Of a stretch of 64,000 nt of DNA, positions 36,749-44,830 are shown in pieces; within the stretch, counting starts at the first letter, position 1, and every line of letters starts with the position of its first letter. Origin of the DNA: Clostridia bacterium (GTDB lineage: Bacteria; Bacillota; Clostridia; TANB77; CAG-465); the NCBI GenBank assembly GCA_017626395.1, contig JAGAIU010000015.1:116620-180619 (forward strand), given 5' to 3'. A model generated the notes under the pieces. The model did not search any database. It saw nothing but the letters and a program-made list of their open reading frames with translations, and was not told the origin of the DNA. The position numbers and the translations under genes are program-made.

Positions 36749-36869
36749 AATTTCCTCCATAAAACATTAAATAGTTTAACATAATTAGTGTGAAAAATCA
36801 AGATTTAGTAAAATGTTTAAACTGTAATAACTTTTTGACTATTATAGTAACATAATTATAACTATTTTA

Positions 36870-36934
36870 TTGACTAAAATATCTTTTTTTGATATAATGA
36901 AATGGCTAAAATCAGCACTTTTAAGTGCTTTTTT
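36870..36934 (+). promoter_or_regulatory. alaS promoter and short leader hairpin
   Basis: TTGACT (36870-36875), a 17-base spacer and TATAAT (36893-36898). About ten bases into the transcript, AGCACTT (36914-36920) and AAGTGCT (36923-36929) form a hairpin followed by TTTTTT, which looks like a small attenuator before alaS. There is no T-box motif. Confidence 0.6.
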
Positions 36935-36963
36935 AAATTAAAAAGGAATGGAGTAATGCAAAT

Positions 36964-38730
36964 ATGAAACCTGTAGAAATTAGAGAAAAATATATAAGCT
37001 TTTTTGAATCAAAAGGACATAAACAAATACCAAGTGCACCTGTTGTACCTGAAAATGATCCTTCTGTATTATTTAATACTGCTGGTATGCAACCTTTAGT
37101 TCCATACTTAATGGGGCAACCACATCCATATGGAACAAGACTTTGTGACTACCAAAAATGTATGAGAACAAATGACCTTGACGAAGTAGGAGATGTAACA
37201 CACCATACATTCTTTGAAATGCTTGGAAACTGGAGTTTAGGAGATTACTTTAAAAAAGAAAGTATTACATGGAGCTTTGAATTATTAACAAAAGTTCTTG
37301 AAATACCTGTAGAAAGACTTGCTGTTACTGTATTTAGAGGAAATGATATAGTAGCTGCAGATGATGAATCGGCTGACGTTTGGAGAAGTCTAGGAATTCC
37401 AGAAAAAAGAATTAAATACTTAGGAGAAGACGATAACTGGTGGCCTAACATGGAATTAACAGGACCATGTGGACCAGATACTGAAATCTTCTATTTTAGA
37501 AGTGAAGATGCAATTCCAGAAGAATTTAATCCAGAAGATGATAGATGGGTAGAAATTTGGAATAATGTATTTATGCAATACAACCATAATGAAGACGGTA
37601 CTTTCTCAGAATTACCTAAGAAAAATGTAGATACTGGTATGGGGCTTGAAAGAATAACTGCTGTACTTGAAGGAGTTACAGATAATTATGCTTCTTCTAT
37701 ATGGACAGATGTTATTGCTAAAATTGAAGAAATATCTGGTCTTCCATATAAAGGAAATGAAAAAGCTATGCGTATTATAGCTGACCACATAAGAAGTGCT
37801 GTATTTGTTAGTGCAGATCCAGCTGGAATTAAACCAAGTAATACAGATCAAGGATATATTTTAAGAAGATTAATTAGACGTGCAATTAGATATGCGAAAA
37901 AGCTTAACATAGATATAAATAGTAATTGGGAAGAAGAAATAGCAATTACTATTATGGACAAATATGAAAAATACTATAAAGAAATTGAAGAAAACAGAAA
38001 TGTTGTTCTTGAAGTATTAAGAAATGAAAAAGTAAAATTCAATAGAACACTAGAAAAAGGATTAAAAGAATTTGAAAAAATCGCTTCAAAAATTGAAAAT
38101 GGAAAAATGGATAAAGATAATGCATTTAGACTATATGATACTTTTGGATTCCCAATAGAACTTACAGTAGAACTTGGAGCAGAAATGGGAATAGAAGTAG
38201 ATGAAGAAGGCTTTAAAGAAAAATTTAAAGCTCACCAAGAATTATCTCGTGCGGGTGCAAAAGATAAATTCAAAGGTGGACTTGCTGCAACTGGAGATGT
38301 TGAAACTCAGTATCATACAGCTACTCACTTATTAAATGCTGCTTTAAAAGTTGTTGTAAATAAAGATGTACATCAAAAAGGAAGTAATATAACTGCTGAA
38401 AGAATGCGTTTTGACTTTTCTTGTGACCATAAATTAACTGATGAAGAAAAACAAAAAGTTGAAGCTTTAGTTAACGAATGGATAGATGCGGGATATGAAG
38501 TAACAAGAACTGAAATGAGCAAAGATGAAGCTATTAAATCTGGTGCTGAATGTATGTTTATAGAAAGATATCCAGATGTTGTTACAGTATATAAAATAGC
38601 AGACGTTTCTGCTGAACTTTGTGGTGGACCTCACGTTGAAAACACTTCTAAAATACCACATATAAAAATTAAAAAAGAAGAAGCTGTATCTGCTGGAGTA
38701 AGAAGAATAAAAGCTGTTTTTGTTCAATAA
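36964..38730 (+). CDS. alaS: Alanyl-tRNA synthetase, compact form
   Basis: A 588-residue class II synthetase; the usual bacterial form is about 870-880. The catalytic core is complete: FNTAGMQPLVPYLMG, GDVTHHTFFEMLGNWSLGDYF and GMGLERITAVLEG. The mid helical tRNA-recognition region is also present. The editing-domain zinc motifs remain (HTATHLLNAAL and ELCGGPHVENT). The join at about residues 430-440 suggests loss of the beta-barrel linker, and the C-Ala dimerisation domain is absent. Compact AlaRS forms are known in some reduced bacteria. The ATG at 36964 is preceded by GGAATGGAG. Confidence 0.92.
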   Translation: MKPVEIREKYISFFESKGHKQIPSAPVVPENDPSVLFNTAGMQPLVPYLMGQPHPYGTRLCDYQKCMRTNDLDEVGDVTHHTFFEMLGNWSLGDYFKKESITWSFELLTKVLEIPVERLAVTVFRGNDIVAADDESADVWRSLGIPEKRIKYLGEDDNWWPNMELTGPCGPDTEIFYFRSEDAIPEEFNPEDDRWVEIWNNVFMQYNHNEDGTFSELPKKNVDTGMGLERITAVLEGVTDNYASSIWTDVIAKIEEISGLPYKGNEKAMRIIADHIRSAVFVSADPAGIKPSNTDQGYILRRLIRRAIRYAKKLNIDINSNWEEEIAITIMDKYEKYYKEIEENRNVVLEVLRNEKVKFNRTLEKGLKEFEKIASKIENGKMDKDNAFRLYDTFGFPIELTVELGAEMGIEVDEEGFKEKFKAHQELSRAGAKDKFKGGLAATGDVETQYHTATHLLNAALKVVVNKDVHQKGSNITAERMRFDFSCDHKLTDEEKQKVEALVNEWIDAGYEVTRTEMSKDEAIKSGAECMFIERYPDVVTVYKIADVSAELCGGPHVENTSKIPHIKIKKEEAVSAGVRRIKAVFVQ

Positions 38731-38748
38731 TTTAAGGAGTGATTTTAG

Positions 38749-39270
38749 GTGGAAGAAAAAATATTACAATCTAAAACATCATATGACTTTGAAACTGTAA
38801 AGAAATTTAATAAATTTCATATGTACAATCAAGTAAGTACAAAAATCGTATCAGTATTATCTGTATTTTTAATATTATTTTCAATACTAGCAAAAGATGC
38901 TGAATTAAGCTTTAGAGGTATGACATTAGTTATAGCTATAATCTGGTTTGCAGAAATATTGCTATTACCACATTTGCATTCTAAAAAAGCTTTAAAAAGT
39001 TCTAAAATTAATAGTAATTCAACTGTAGAGTTTGAGTTTTATAATGAAAAAGTAGAACTAAATACTATTATGGATGGAGAAAATATTGGAAATACTATAG
39101 TTAAATATCAAGACTTCTATAGAGTAGTTGATACAAAAGATGCTATATATTTTTACATTGCTAATAATCAAGCATTTATTTGTTCAAAGGCAAATATGGA
39201 AGGTAACTATGAAAAATTATCTGAAATCTTAAAAGAAAAATTAGATAAGAAATATAAAATAAAAAAATAG
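38749..39270 (+). CDS. YcxB-like membrane protein
   Basis: A 173-residue protein starting with GTG, with AAGGAGTG about eight bases upstream. Two adjacent helices (about residues 33-50 and 55-75) are followed by a soluble domain with the YcxB pattern (VEFEFYNEKVELN...IVKYQDFYRVVDTKDAIYFYIANNQAFICSK). Function unknown. It lies 19 bases after alaS and 13 before the HIT gene, so probably in the same transcript. Confidence 0.7.
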   Translation: MEEKILQSKTSYDFETVKKFNKFHMYNQVSTKIVSVLSVFLILFSILAKDAELSFRGMTLVIAIIWFAEILLLPHLHSKKALKSSKINSNSTVEFEFYNEKVELNTIMDGENIGNTIVKYQDFYRVVDTKDAIYFYIANNQAFICSKANMEGNYEKLSEILKEKLDKKYKIKK

Positions 39271-39282
39271 GAGGAGAATATT

Positions 39283-39639
39283 ATGATGGATGAAAATTGT
39301 ATTTTTTGTAAAATAATAAAAGGAGAGATTCCTAGTACAATGGTATACGAAGATGAATATGTATGTGCATTTAAAGATTTACATCCTGTTGCACCTGTAC
39401 ATGTTTTAGTAATACCAAAGGTTCATATAAAGAGTCTTGAAGAAGTAAATGAAGAAAATGCTATATATGTTGGAAAAGTTCAAGAAGCTTTCAAAAAAGT
39501 AGCTCAAATAATGGGAGTAAATGAGTCAGGTTATAGAGTAATTTGTAACTGTGGTGAAGATGCAGGACAAGAAGTTAAACACTTACATTATCATTTTATA
39601 GCTGGTAAAAAGCTTGGACCAAAAATAATACATGATTAA
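39283..39639 (+). CDS. HIT-family nucleotide-binding hydrolase
   Basis: A 118-residue HIT protein of the Hint branch. CIFCKIIKGEIP at the N-terminus and VKHLHYHFIAGK (HxHxH) near the C-terminus hold the active-site His triad. Hint enzymes cleave phosphoramidates of AMP, such as AMP-lysine or stalled aminoacyl adenylates. Placement after alaS is compatible with the latter but does not prove it. AGGAGG precedes the ATG. Confidence 0.9.
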   Translation: MMDENCIFCKIIKGEIPSTMVYEDEYVCAFKDLHPVAPVHVLVIPKVHIKSLEEVNEENAIYVGKVQEAFKKVAQIMGVNESGYRVICNCGEDAGQEVKHLHYHFIAGKKLGPKIIHD

Positions 39640-39671
39640 TTTGTGTAAAAATTGATTTTTTTGTTAAATAC

Positions 39672-39700
39672 GTGACTTTTAATATAAAATAGGGTATAAT
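39672..39700 (+). promoter_or_regulatory. Promoter of the asp23-xseB cluster
   Basis: GTGACT (39672-39677), a 17-base spacer and TATAAT (39695-39700), with GGAGG and the start codon about 40 bases on. Confidence 0.55.
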
Positions 39701-39744
39701 ATAATCAGTTTAGTAGAACAATTCTACAAAGGAGGAATTTGATA

Positions 39745-40200
39745 ATGAGTGATAAAACAAAAGTAGAAGAAGAAGTTCTTCAAGCAGAAGCTAATGAAGA
39801 AAAAGTTGAAATTGCTACAAACCTTAACATTTCTGAAGATGTTATTGGTATAATTGCAGGACTTGCAGCTTCAGAAGTTGAAGGAATTGCAGGTATGACT
39901 CTAGGATTTGTTGATGGAATTAACCAAATTTTAGGAAGTAGCAAAAAATATTCTAGAGGTGTAAAAATCGAACTAGAAGGTAAAAAAGTAACAGTAGATA
40001 TTTTTGTTAATGTTAAATATGGTGTAAGAATTCCAGATGTTGCTTGGGCAGCTCAAACAGCTGTTAAAAATGCTGTAGAAACTATGACAGGATTAGAAGT
40101 TGCTGCAGTTAACATCAATGTTCAAGGAATTATCTTTGATAAACCAGAAGAAAAGAAAGAAGACAAAAAAGAAGTAGAAGCACCACAAGAAGCAGAATAA
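39745..40200 (+). CDS. Asp23/Gls24-family envelope stress protein
   Basis: A 151-residue protein. ISEDVIGIIAGLAASEVEGIAGM and the later KVTVDIFVNVKYGVRIPDVAWAAQTAVKNAVETMTGLEVAAVNINVQGI are typical of the DUF322/Asp23 family. These abundant cytoplasmic proteins gather at the membrane through the AmaP anchor, encoded next. The C-terminal tail is charged (EEKKEDKKEVEAPQE). The ATG at 39745 follows GGAGG. Confidence 0.9.
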   Translation: MSDKTKVEEEVLQAEANEEKVEIATNLNISEDVIGIIAGLAASEVEGIAGMTLGFVDGINQILGSSKKYSRGVKIELEGKKVTVDIFVNVKYGVRIPDVAWAAQTAVKNAVETMTGLEVAAVNINVQGIIFDKPEEKKEDKKEVEAPQEAE

Positions 40201-40213
40201 TAGACTAGATATT

Positions 40214-40249
40214 GTAGCCCGAACAAATATAAAAAATCGTTTGGGCTAC
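40214..40249 (+). promoter_or_regulatory. Intergenic hairpin between asp23 and amaP
   Basis: GTAGCCCGAAC (40214-40224) and GTTTGGGCTAC (40239-40249) form an 11-bp stem (one G-U) around a 14-base A-rich loop. No T-run follows, so it is more likely an mRNA processing or stability element than a terminator. Confidence 0.55.
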
Positions 40250-40280
40250 GTATTTATATAAATTTGAGGAGGATATCAAT

Positions 40281-40826
40281 ATGAAAGGTTTTGAAAAATT
40301 TATTTTATGTATTTTTTCAGTAATTATGATAGTTTTAGCAGTATTTTTCATACTAGTTTCAACAGGAATGATTCAAGTAGGAGATCTTTATGCTGTAGCA
40401 GTAAATTTCCTAACTGCACATAAACTATGGGTATTAATTATTGGAGCTATAGTATCAATACTTGGATTAATAGGACTATTTTCATCTTCAGATTCTTCAG
40501 ATGAATCTAGAAGTGGACTAGCTATTAAAAATGAATCAGGTACTGTATTTCTAAACAGAGACACTTTTGAATCTATGATAATGTCAATAACTAAAAATTA
40601 TCCAGAATTAGTTGCACCTAAAGTGGAAGTTTCTATATCAGAAGAAGGAGTTAAAGCTAACGTTATAGCTCAAATCTTACCAGATACAGTTGTTCCTACT
40701 TTAACAGCTAAATTACAAGATAATATAAAAAATACTGTAAAAAAACAAACAACAATAGAAATTAAAGAAGCAAATGTAAAAATTAAAGGTGTATATATAG
40801 AGCCACAAAAGAAACAACAAAATTAG
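40281..40826 (+). CDS. amaP: AmaP-like membrane anchor of Asp23
   Basis: A 181-residue protein with two membrane helices (about residues 7-29 and 49-68) and a cytoplasmic DUF322-like domain after about residue 85 (LNRDTFESMIMSITKNYPELVAPKVEVSI). In Staphylococcus AmaP anchors Asp23 under the membrane. The gene order asp23-amaP-DUF2273 matches. AGGAGG precedes the ATG. Confidence 0.85.
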   Translation: MKGFEKFILCIFSVIMIVLAVFFILVSTGMIQVGDLYAVAVNFLTAHKLWVLIIGAIVSILGLIGLFSSSDSSDESRSGLAIKNESGTVFLNRDTFESMIMSITKNYPELVAPKVEVSISEEGVKANVIAQILPDTVVPTLTAKLQDNIKNTVKKQTTIEIKEANVKIKGVYIEPQKKQQN

Positions 40827-40845
40827 AATATAAGGATGTGAGATT

Positions 40846-41097
40846 ATGAAAGATTTTTTAGATTATGTATTAAAAAATAAATATGTAATAATTTGTGTTA
40901 CTATCGTAGTAATTTTATATGCTTTAGGTATAGTTGAACTTTTAACAAAGGCTATTATATTAGTAGCTTTAATTGGAGGTGCAATATTCTTAGGTAAAAA
41001 AATTCAGGATAATGAAGGTACAATAAAAGAATTTTTGCATGGAAAGGGATTTAAACAAGAAGTATATTACTACAAAGATAGTGATGATAAAAAATAA
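40846..41097 (+). CDS. DUF2273 small membrane protein
   Basis: An 83-residue protein with two hydrophobic segments (about residues 10-28 and 30-47) and a polar tail. Length, topology and position directly after amaP fit DUF2273 proteins of the Asp23/AmaP stress cluster. Function unknown. Co-transcribed with its neighbours. Confidence 0.78.
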   Translation: MKDFLDYVLKNKYVIICVTIVVILYALGIVELLTKAIILVALIGGAIFLGKKIQDNEGTIKEFLHGKGFKQEVYYYKDSDDKK

Positions 41098-41125
41098 TAT
41101 TTAAAATATTAGGATGGGAGTTAAA

Positions 41126-41533
41126 ATGAGTAGAAAAAAAGCAAGAGATAATGCATTTAAATGTGTTTATGAACTAGAGTTTGGTAGAGATGAAAATTTA
41201 GAGAAAATCCTTAATAATTGTTATGAAGAAAATAACAATAAACCTGATGAACAAGAATATATTAAAAAAGTTTTAAAAGGTATAAAAGAGAATCTAGAAG
41301 AAATAGATGAAATTATTTTATCTAAACTAAAAAACTGGTCATTAGACAGAATTGCTAAAATAGATTTAGCTATATTAAGACTTGCTATATATGAGATAAA
41401 ATATATGGAAGATATTCCTGAAAAAGTAAGTGCAAACGAAGCAGTAGAACTTGCTAAAACTTATGGAAATAACGATTCAAAATCATTCGTAAATGGAGTA
41501 ATTGCTAAAGTTATAGAATGTAAGGAAGAATAG
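41126..41533 (+). CDS. nusB: Transcription antitermination factor NusB
   Basis: A 135-residue all-helical RNA-binding protein. The start SRKKARDNAFKCVYELEFG and the end IPEKVSANEAVELAKTYGNNDSKSFVNGVIAK match NusB throughout. It binds boxA of rRNA leaders together with S10. The ATG at 41126 is preferred because the upstream ATG at 41114 overlaps the GGGAG ribosome site. Confidence 0.94.
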   Translation: MSRKKARDNAFKCVYELEFGRDENLEKILNNCYEENNNKPDEQEYIKKVLKGIKENLEEIDEIILSKLKNWSLDRIAKIDLAILRLAIYEIKYMEDIPEKVSANEAVELAKTYGNNDSKSFVNGVIAKVIECKEE

Positions 41534-41534
41534 A

Positions 41535-42728
41535 ATGGACGAAAAAAAGATATTTAGTGTATCAGATATAAATAAGTATGTCAAAATGATTTTTGATAGT
41601 GATATGCTACTGAATAATGTAAGTATAAGAGGAGAAATTACCAATTTCAAAGCTCATTATACAGGTCATTTTTATTTTACTTTAAAAGATGAAAATTCCA
41701 CAATAAAATGTGTAATGTTCAAAGGATATGCACAATTTATTAAATTCAAGCCAGCTGATGGTATGAAGGTAGTTATAAATGGACAAGTTAGTGCATTTGA
41801 AAGAGATGGTGTATATCAAGTATATTGTAAATCTATGAGTCCGGAAGGACTTGGAGATTTATATCTAGCATATGAACAACTAAAAGCTAAATTATCTAAA
41901 GAAGGGCTTTTTGATCAAACTAAAAAGAAGCCAATACCATTTTTACCTAAAAGAGTAGGAGTAATAACATCTAGAACAGGAGCTGTAATTAGAGATATAA
42001 TTAATGTATCTACAAGAAGATATCCTAATGTAAATCTTTTAGTATATCCAGCTGCTGTACAAGGTGTAAATGTTGCATCAACAGTTATTGAAGGATTAAA
42101 AACATTTAATAGACTAAATAATGTTGATGTAATAATAATTGCTAGAGGTGGCGGATCTTTTGAAGATTTGTTCGGATTTAATGACGAAGCATTAGCAAGA
42201 CAAATATATGAGTCAGAAATACCTGTAGTATCTGCTGTTGGTCATGAAACAGATTTTACTATTTGTGATTTTGTTTCAGATTTAAGAGCACCTACACCAT
42301 CTGCAGCTGCTGAACTTGTTTATCCAGAATATAGTGAAATAGTAAATAGAATTATGACAGATAAAAAAAGAACTATTATAGCTATGAAAAACTATATAGA
42401 TAGAAGAAGACAGTATGTGGAAAGATTAAAAGCTGCAAGACTTGAAAAAGTACCTTTAGATAAAATTAATAGATATAGACTTACTATAGATAATTTAATT
42501 ACTAAATCTGAATCTGCTTTAAGATATAATATTGAAAAATATAGAACAAGATGTATCAAAAGTATAAGTATGATTGATGCACTAAGCCCTTTAAAGACAA
42601 TAACTAGGGGATATAGTGTAATAGAAGATATAAATGGTAATGTAATTAAAAAAGTTAGTGATGTTAAAGCTAATGATGAAATTAGAATAACACTTACTGA
42701 TGGTAAGATAAATGCTATTGTAAAATAA
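41535..42728 (+). CDS. xseA: Exodeoxyribonuclease VII large subunit
   Basis: A 397-residue protein. It has an N-terminal OB fold (LLNNVSIRGEITNFKAHYTGHFYFTLKDE), the catalytic core with FLPKRVGVITSRTGAVIRDI and IIARGGGSFEDLFGFNDEALARQI, VSAVGHETDFTICDFVSDLRAPTPSAAAEL, then coiled-coil helices and a C-terminal beta segment (GYSVIEDINGNVIKKV). It degrades single-stranded DNA with XseB. Somewhat shorter than the E. coli enzyme in the coiled coil. It begins one base after the nusB stop. Confidence 0.95.
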   Translation: MDEKKIFSVSDINKYVKMIFDSDMLLNNVSIRGEITNFKAHYTGHFYFTLKDENSTIKCVMFKGYAQFIKFKPADGMKVVINGQVSAFERDGVYQVYCKSMSPEGLGDLYLAYEQLKAKLSKEGLFDQTKKKPIPFLPKRVGVITSRTGAVIRDIINVSTRRYPNVNLLVYPAAVQGVNVASTVIEGLKTFNRLNNVDVIIIARGGGSFEDLFGFNDEALARQIYESEIPVVSAVGHETDFTICDFVSDLRAPTPSAAAELVYPEYSEIVNRIMTDKKRTIIAMKNYIDRRRQYVERLKAARLEKVPLDKINRYRLTIDNLITKSESALRYNIEKYRTRCIKSISMIDALSPLKTITRGYSVIEDINGNVIKKVSDVKANDEIRITLTDGKINAIVK

Positions 42729-42742
42729 GGAGTGAAAGTATA

Positions 42743-42973
42743 ATGAGTAATAAAAAAACTTTTGAAGAAAGTTTAGCAGAACTTGAAAAAATTGCTTCTA
42801 AACTTGAAGGTGGAGACTTAGGATTAGACGAAGCAATAAAAGAATTTGAAAAGGGAATTAAACTTTCAAAAGAATGTAGTGAAAAATTAGATGAAGCAGA
42901 AAAGAAAATAAATATTTTAGTTCAAGGTGAAAACGGAGAATTAGAAGAAGAAAATTTTGTTGCAGAAGAGTAA
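42743..42973 (+). CDS. xseB: Exodeoxyribonuclease VII small subunit
   Basis: A 76-residue helical protein. TFEESLAELEKIASKLEGGDLGLDEAIKEFEKGIKLSKEC is the family signature. It binds the coiled-coil arms of XseA. It follows xseA by 14 bases with AAGGAGTG upstream. A terminator (AGTGAGATTTT/AAAATCTCATT plus T-run) follows at 42976-43004. Confidence 0.94.
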   Translation: MSNKKTFEESLAELEKIASKLEGGDLGLDEAIKEFEKGIKLSKECSEKLDEAEKKINILVQGENGELEEENFVAEE

Positions 42974-42975
42974 AA

Positions 42976-43004
42976 AGTGAGATTTTAAAAATCTCATTTT
43001 TTTA
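42976..43004 (+). terminator. Intrinsic terminator after xseB
   Basis: TGAGATTTTT and AAAATCTCA pair, followed by TTTTTTT. Confidence 0.8.
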
Positions 43005-43074
43005 AGCCAATTTTAAGAAATTTGCACAATATTTTTGTCGAGTTTTGTCGAATTTGCACTTTTTTTCAAAAAAG

Positions 43075-43101
43075 TGAAACAAAATGCCTCTCCCAAACGT
43101 C
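43075..43101 (+). promoter_or_regulatory. ECF sigma-type promoter 1 (TGAAAC-N17-CGTC)
   Basis: TGAAAC (43075-43080), a 17-base spacer and CGTC (43098-43101), the classic ECF -35/-10 pair. The spacer (AAAATGCCTCTCCCAAA) is nearly the same as in promoter 2 at 43546-43572. Predicted start near 43108, about 35 bases before the 43143 gene. Confidence 0.82.
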
Positions 43102-43142
43102 ATATATTATGTATGGTGTCTAAGAAAAGGGAAGGAGACGTG

Positions 43143-43313
43143 ATGAAAGAATTTAGAAAACTATACATATTTTTCTTCATACTTGAAGTAGTTATTATGA
43201 TATTTACAATTGCAACTAATCCAATTAGTAGAGAATCTATAAAAGTTTTATATGAATTAGGTAAACAACCAGCATTTGTTGAAATTAATTCAGAAGAAAC
43301 AAAAATAGATTAA
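43143..43313 (+). CDS. Small single-pass membrane protein in the ECF regulon
   Basis: A 56-residue protein with one hydrophobic helix (about residues 7-26) and a short polar tail with acidic residues. The ATG at 43143 follows GGAAGGAG. No family is recognised. Its ECF-type promoter is nearly identical to that of the metzincin gene downstream and both lie beside the sigma gene, so it is probably a member of that sigma factor's regulon. Confidence 0.6.
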   Translation: MKEFRKLYIFFFILEVVIMIFTIATNPISRESIKVLYELGKQPAFVEINSEETKID

Positions 43314-43545
43314 GAATATTATAATAAGTTTTAAATAAAAAAAATGTTAAATTTAAAAATAAAATTTTAAAAAAGTTAACTTTTTAATGATTCAATTCTT
43401 CCAGAATCATTAAATAGATTTATATTTTAAAGTATAAATCTAATATAGTTTTATCCCTAAAATAATATAAAAAACTATGAAAATATTACAAAAATATGAA
43501 AAAAATCGAGAAATTTTAAAAAAATTTAACAAATTTTAAAAATTT
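43314..43545 (+). other. Gene-free AT-rich gap with two hairpins
   Basis: No coding signal is seen. AATGATTC pairs with GAATCATT (about 43386-43411), and AGATTTATA with TATAAATCT (about 43416-43441). Neither is followed by a clear T-run. The rest is A/T-rich homopolymer sequence leading to the second ECF promoter. Confidence 0.5.
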
Positions 43546-43572
43546 TGAAACAAAATGGCCTTCCCAAACGTC
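43546..43572 (+). promoter_or_regulatory. ECF sigma-type promoter 2 (TGAAAC-N17-CGTC)
   Basis: TGAAAC (43546-43551), a 17-base spacer (AAAATGGCCTTCCCAAA) and CGTC (43569-43572). Predicted start about 55 bases before the metzincin ATG at 43635. Confidence 0.82.
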
Positions 43573-43634
43573 TATATATATAGAAGATGTTTTTCAAGAG
43601 ACATTTTCAAGATGGAAGAAGGAGGAGAAAAAGT

Positions 43635-44225
43635 ATGAAGAAATTTTTTAAAAAAACATTTTGCATGTTTGCCATCTTAACTATTTTTGTAGGAGGTAAT
43701 ATCTTTGCCACTATGACCCCTACATTCCCAAATGATATTAAATTTTCGAGAGGCGTAAGTAATTGTTGTTACTATGTAGATAGTAGTGCATCAAGTTACA
43801 CAAGCCAAATCAACTCGGCAGCAGACAACTGGGTTGATACAGGATATGGATGGAACCCAATCTATATGACTCCTGTCGCAAGCAACTATGGAACCCATAT
43901 TGACTTTTATGGCAAAACAAGCAGTACAGAAAGCTATTTAAATAATAATGCTTTAGGATTTACTAGCTTTTGGAATGGGGATGGAACTTTAGTAGCTCCA
44001 TTTGGATCATATCCAACATATAACTATTATTATAGTGAAATAGTTTTAAATTTGGATTTGAGCGACTCATATGATATAAGAACTGCTAAACATGAAATGG
44101 GACATGCCTTTGGACTTGCTCATACTGAAAACAGCTATAGCATAATGTGTCCTAATATTACTGATACATATGTTACTACAGTTCAACAATGTGACCATGA
44201 TGCAATTAATTATTTATACAATTAA
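43635..44225 (+). CDS. Secreted matrixin-like metzincin protease
   Basis: A 196-residue protein with a signal peptide (about residues 1-26, ending IFATM). The mature part is a small metzincin: KHEMGHAFGLAHTENSYSIMCP contains HExxHxxGxxH and the Met-turn (SIM), as in M10 matrixins. No pro-domain cysteine switch is obvious, but a CC pair lies near the mature N-terminus. Substrate unknown; secretion under an envelope-stress-type sigma suggests a role outside the cell or in wall turnover. The ATG at 43635 follows GGAGG. Confidence 0.8.
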   Translation: MKKFFKKTFCMFAILTIFVGGNIFATMTPTFPNDIKFSRGVSNCCYYVDSSASSYTSQINSAADNWVDTGYGWNPIYMTPVASNYGTHIDFYGKTSSTESYLNNNALGFTSFWNGDGTLVAPFGSYPTYNYYYSEIVLNLDLSDSYDIRTAKHEMGHAFGLAHTENSYSIMCPNITDTYVTTVQQCDHDAINYLYN

Positions 44226-44308
44226 TAAAAAAATTGCAAAAATGTGTACCAAAATATGTCAAAGTTTGTGGTATAATGAAGCAATAAATGAAAAGAGGTT
44301 GCTTAATT

Positions 44309-44830
44309 ATGGATAAAGAAATAGTTGAAAGAGCGAAGCAAGGAGATATGAATGCTTTTGCTTTAATATTTAATGAAGATTATATAAAAGAATTATATGT
44401 TGTTGCAAAGTTAAAATTAAACAATGATGATGATGCGAAAGACGCCATACAAGAAACAGTACTTGAAACATTCAGGAATCTAAATAAAATTAAATTCGTC
44501 AACAAACTTAAACCTTGGATACTAAAAGTACTGATGAATAAATGCAACAATATATTTAGACATAATCACAGATTTGAAACTATTGAAGGAAAAGATTCCA
44601 CAGATTTAGAGATAGAAGATGAATTTACGAATATTAATAATAAAGTAGATTTGTTTGATATGTTAGGATCTTTAGAAATAGATGATAGACATATGGTATT
44701 TTTATACTATAGAGGGTATACATCTAAAGAAATTTCTAGTATAATGAAAGTAAACGAAAATACTGTTAGAACTAGAATTAAAAGAGCATTTGAAAGAATA
44801 AAAAGAAAATATAACAGGGGTGATAGTTAA
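44309..44830 (+). CDS. ECF-family RNA polymerase sigma factor
   Basis: A 173-residue sigma-70 family protein of ECF type. Region 2 is DKEIVERAKQGDMNAFALIFNE...DDDAKDAIQETVLETFRNLNKIK, then LKPWILKVLMNKCNN. Region 4 is LDIDDRHMVFLYYRGYTSKEIS-like with a helix-turn-helix, KEISSIMKVNENTVRTRIKRAFERIKRKY. The ATG at 44309 (MDKEI) is chosen on family length and an AGAGG site; an in-frame ATG lies 21 bases upstream. Its stop overlaps the anti-sigma start (TAATG). A SigmaA-like TATAAT lies upstream. Confidence 0.9.
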   Translation: MDKEIVERAKQGDMNAFALIFNEDYIKELYVVAKLKLNNDDDAKDAIQETVLETFRNLNKIKFVNKLKPWILKVLMNKCNNIFRHNHRFETIEGKDSTDLEIEDEFTNINNKVDLFDMLGSLEIDDRHMVFLYYRGYTSKEISSIMKVNENTVRTRIKRAFERIKRKYNRGDS

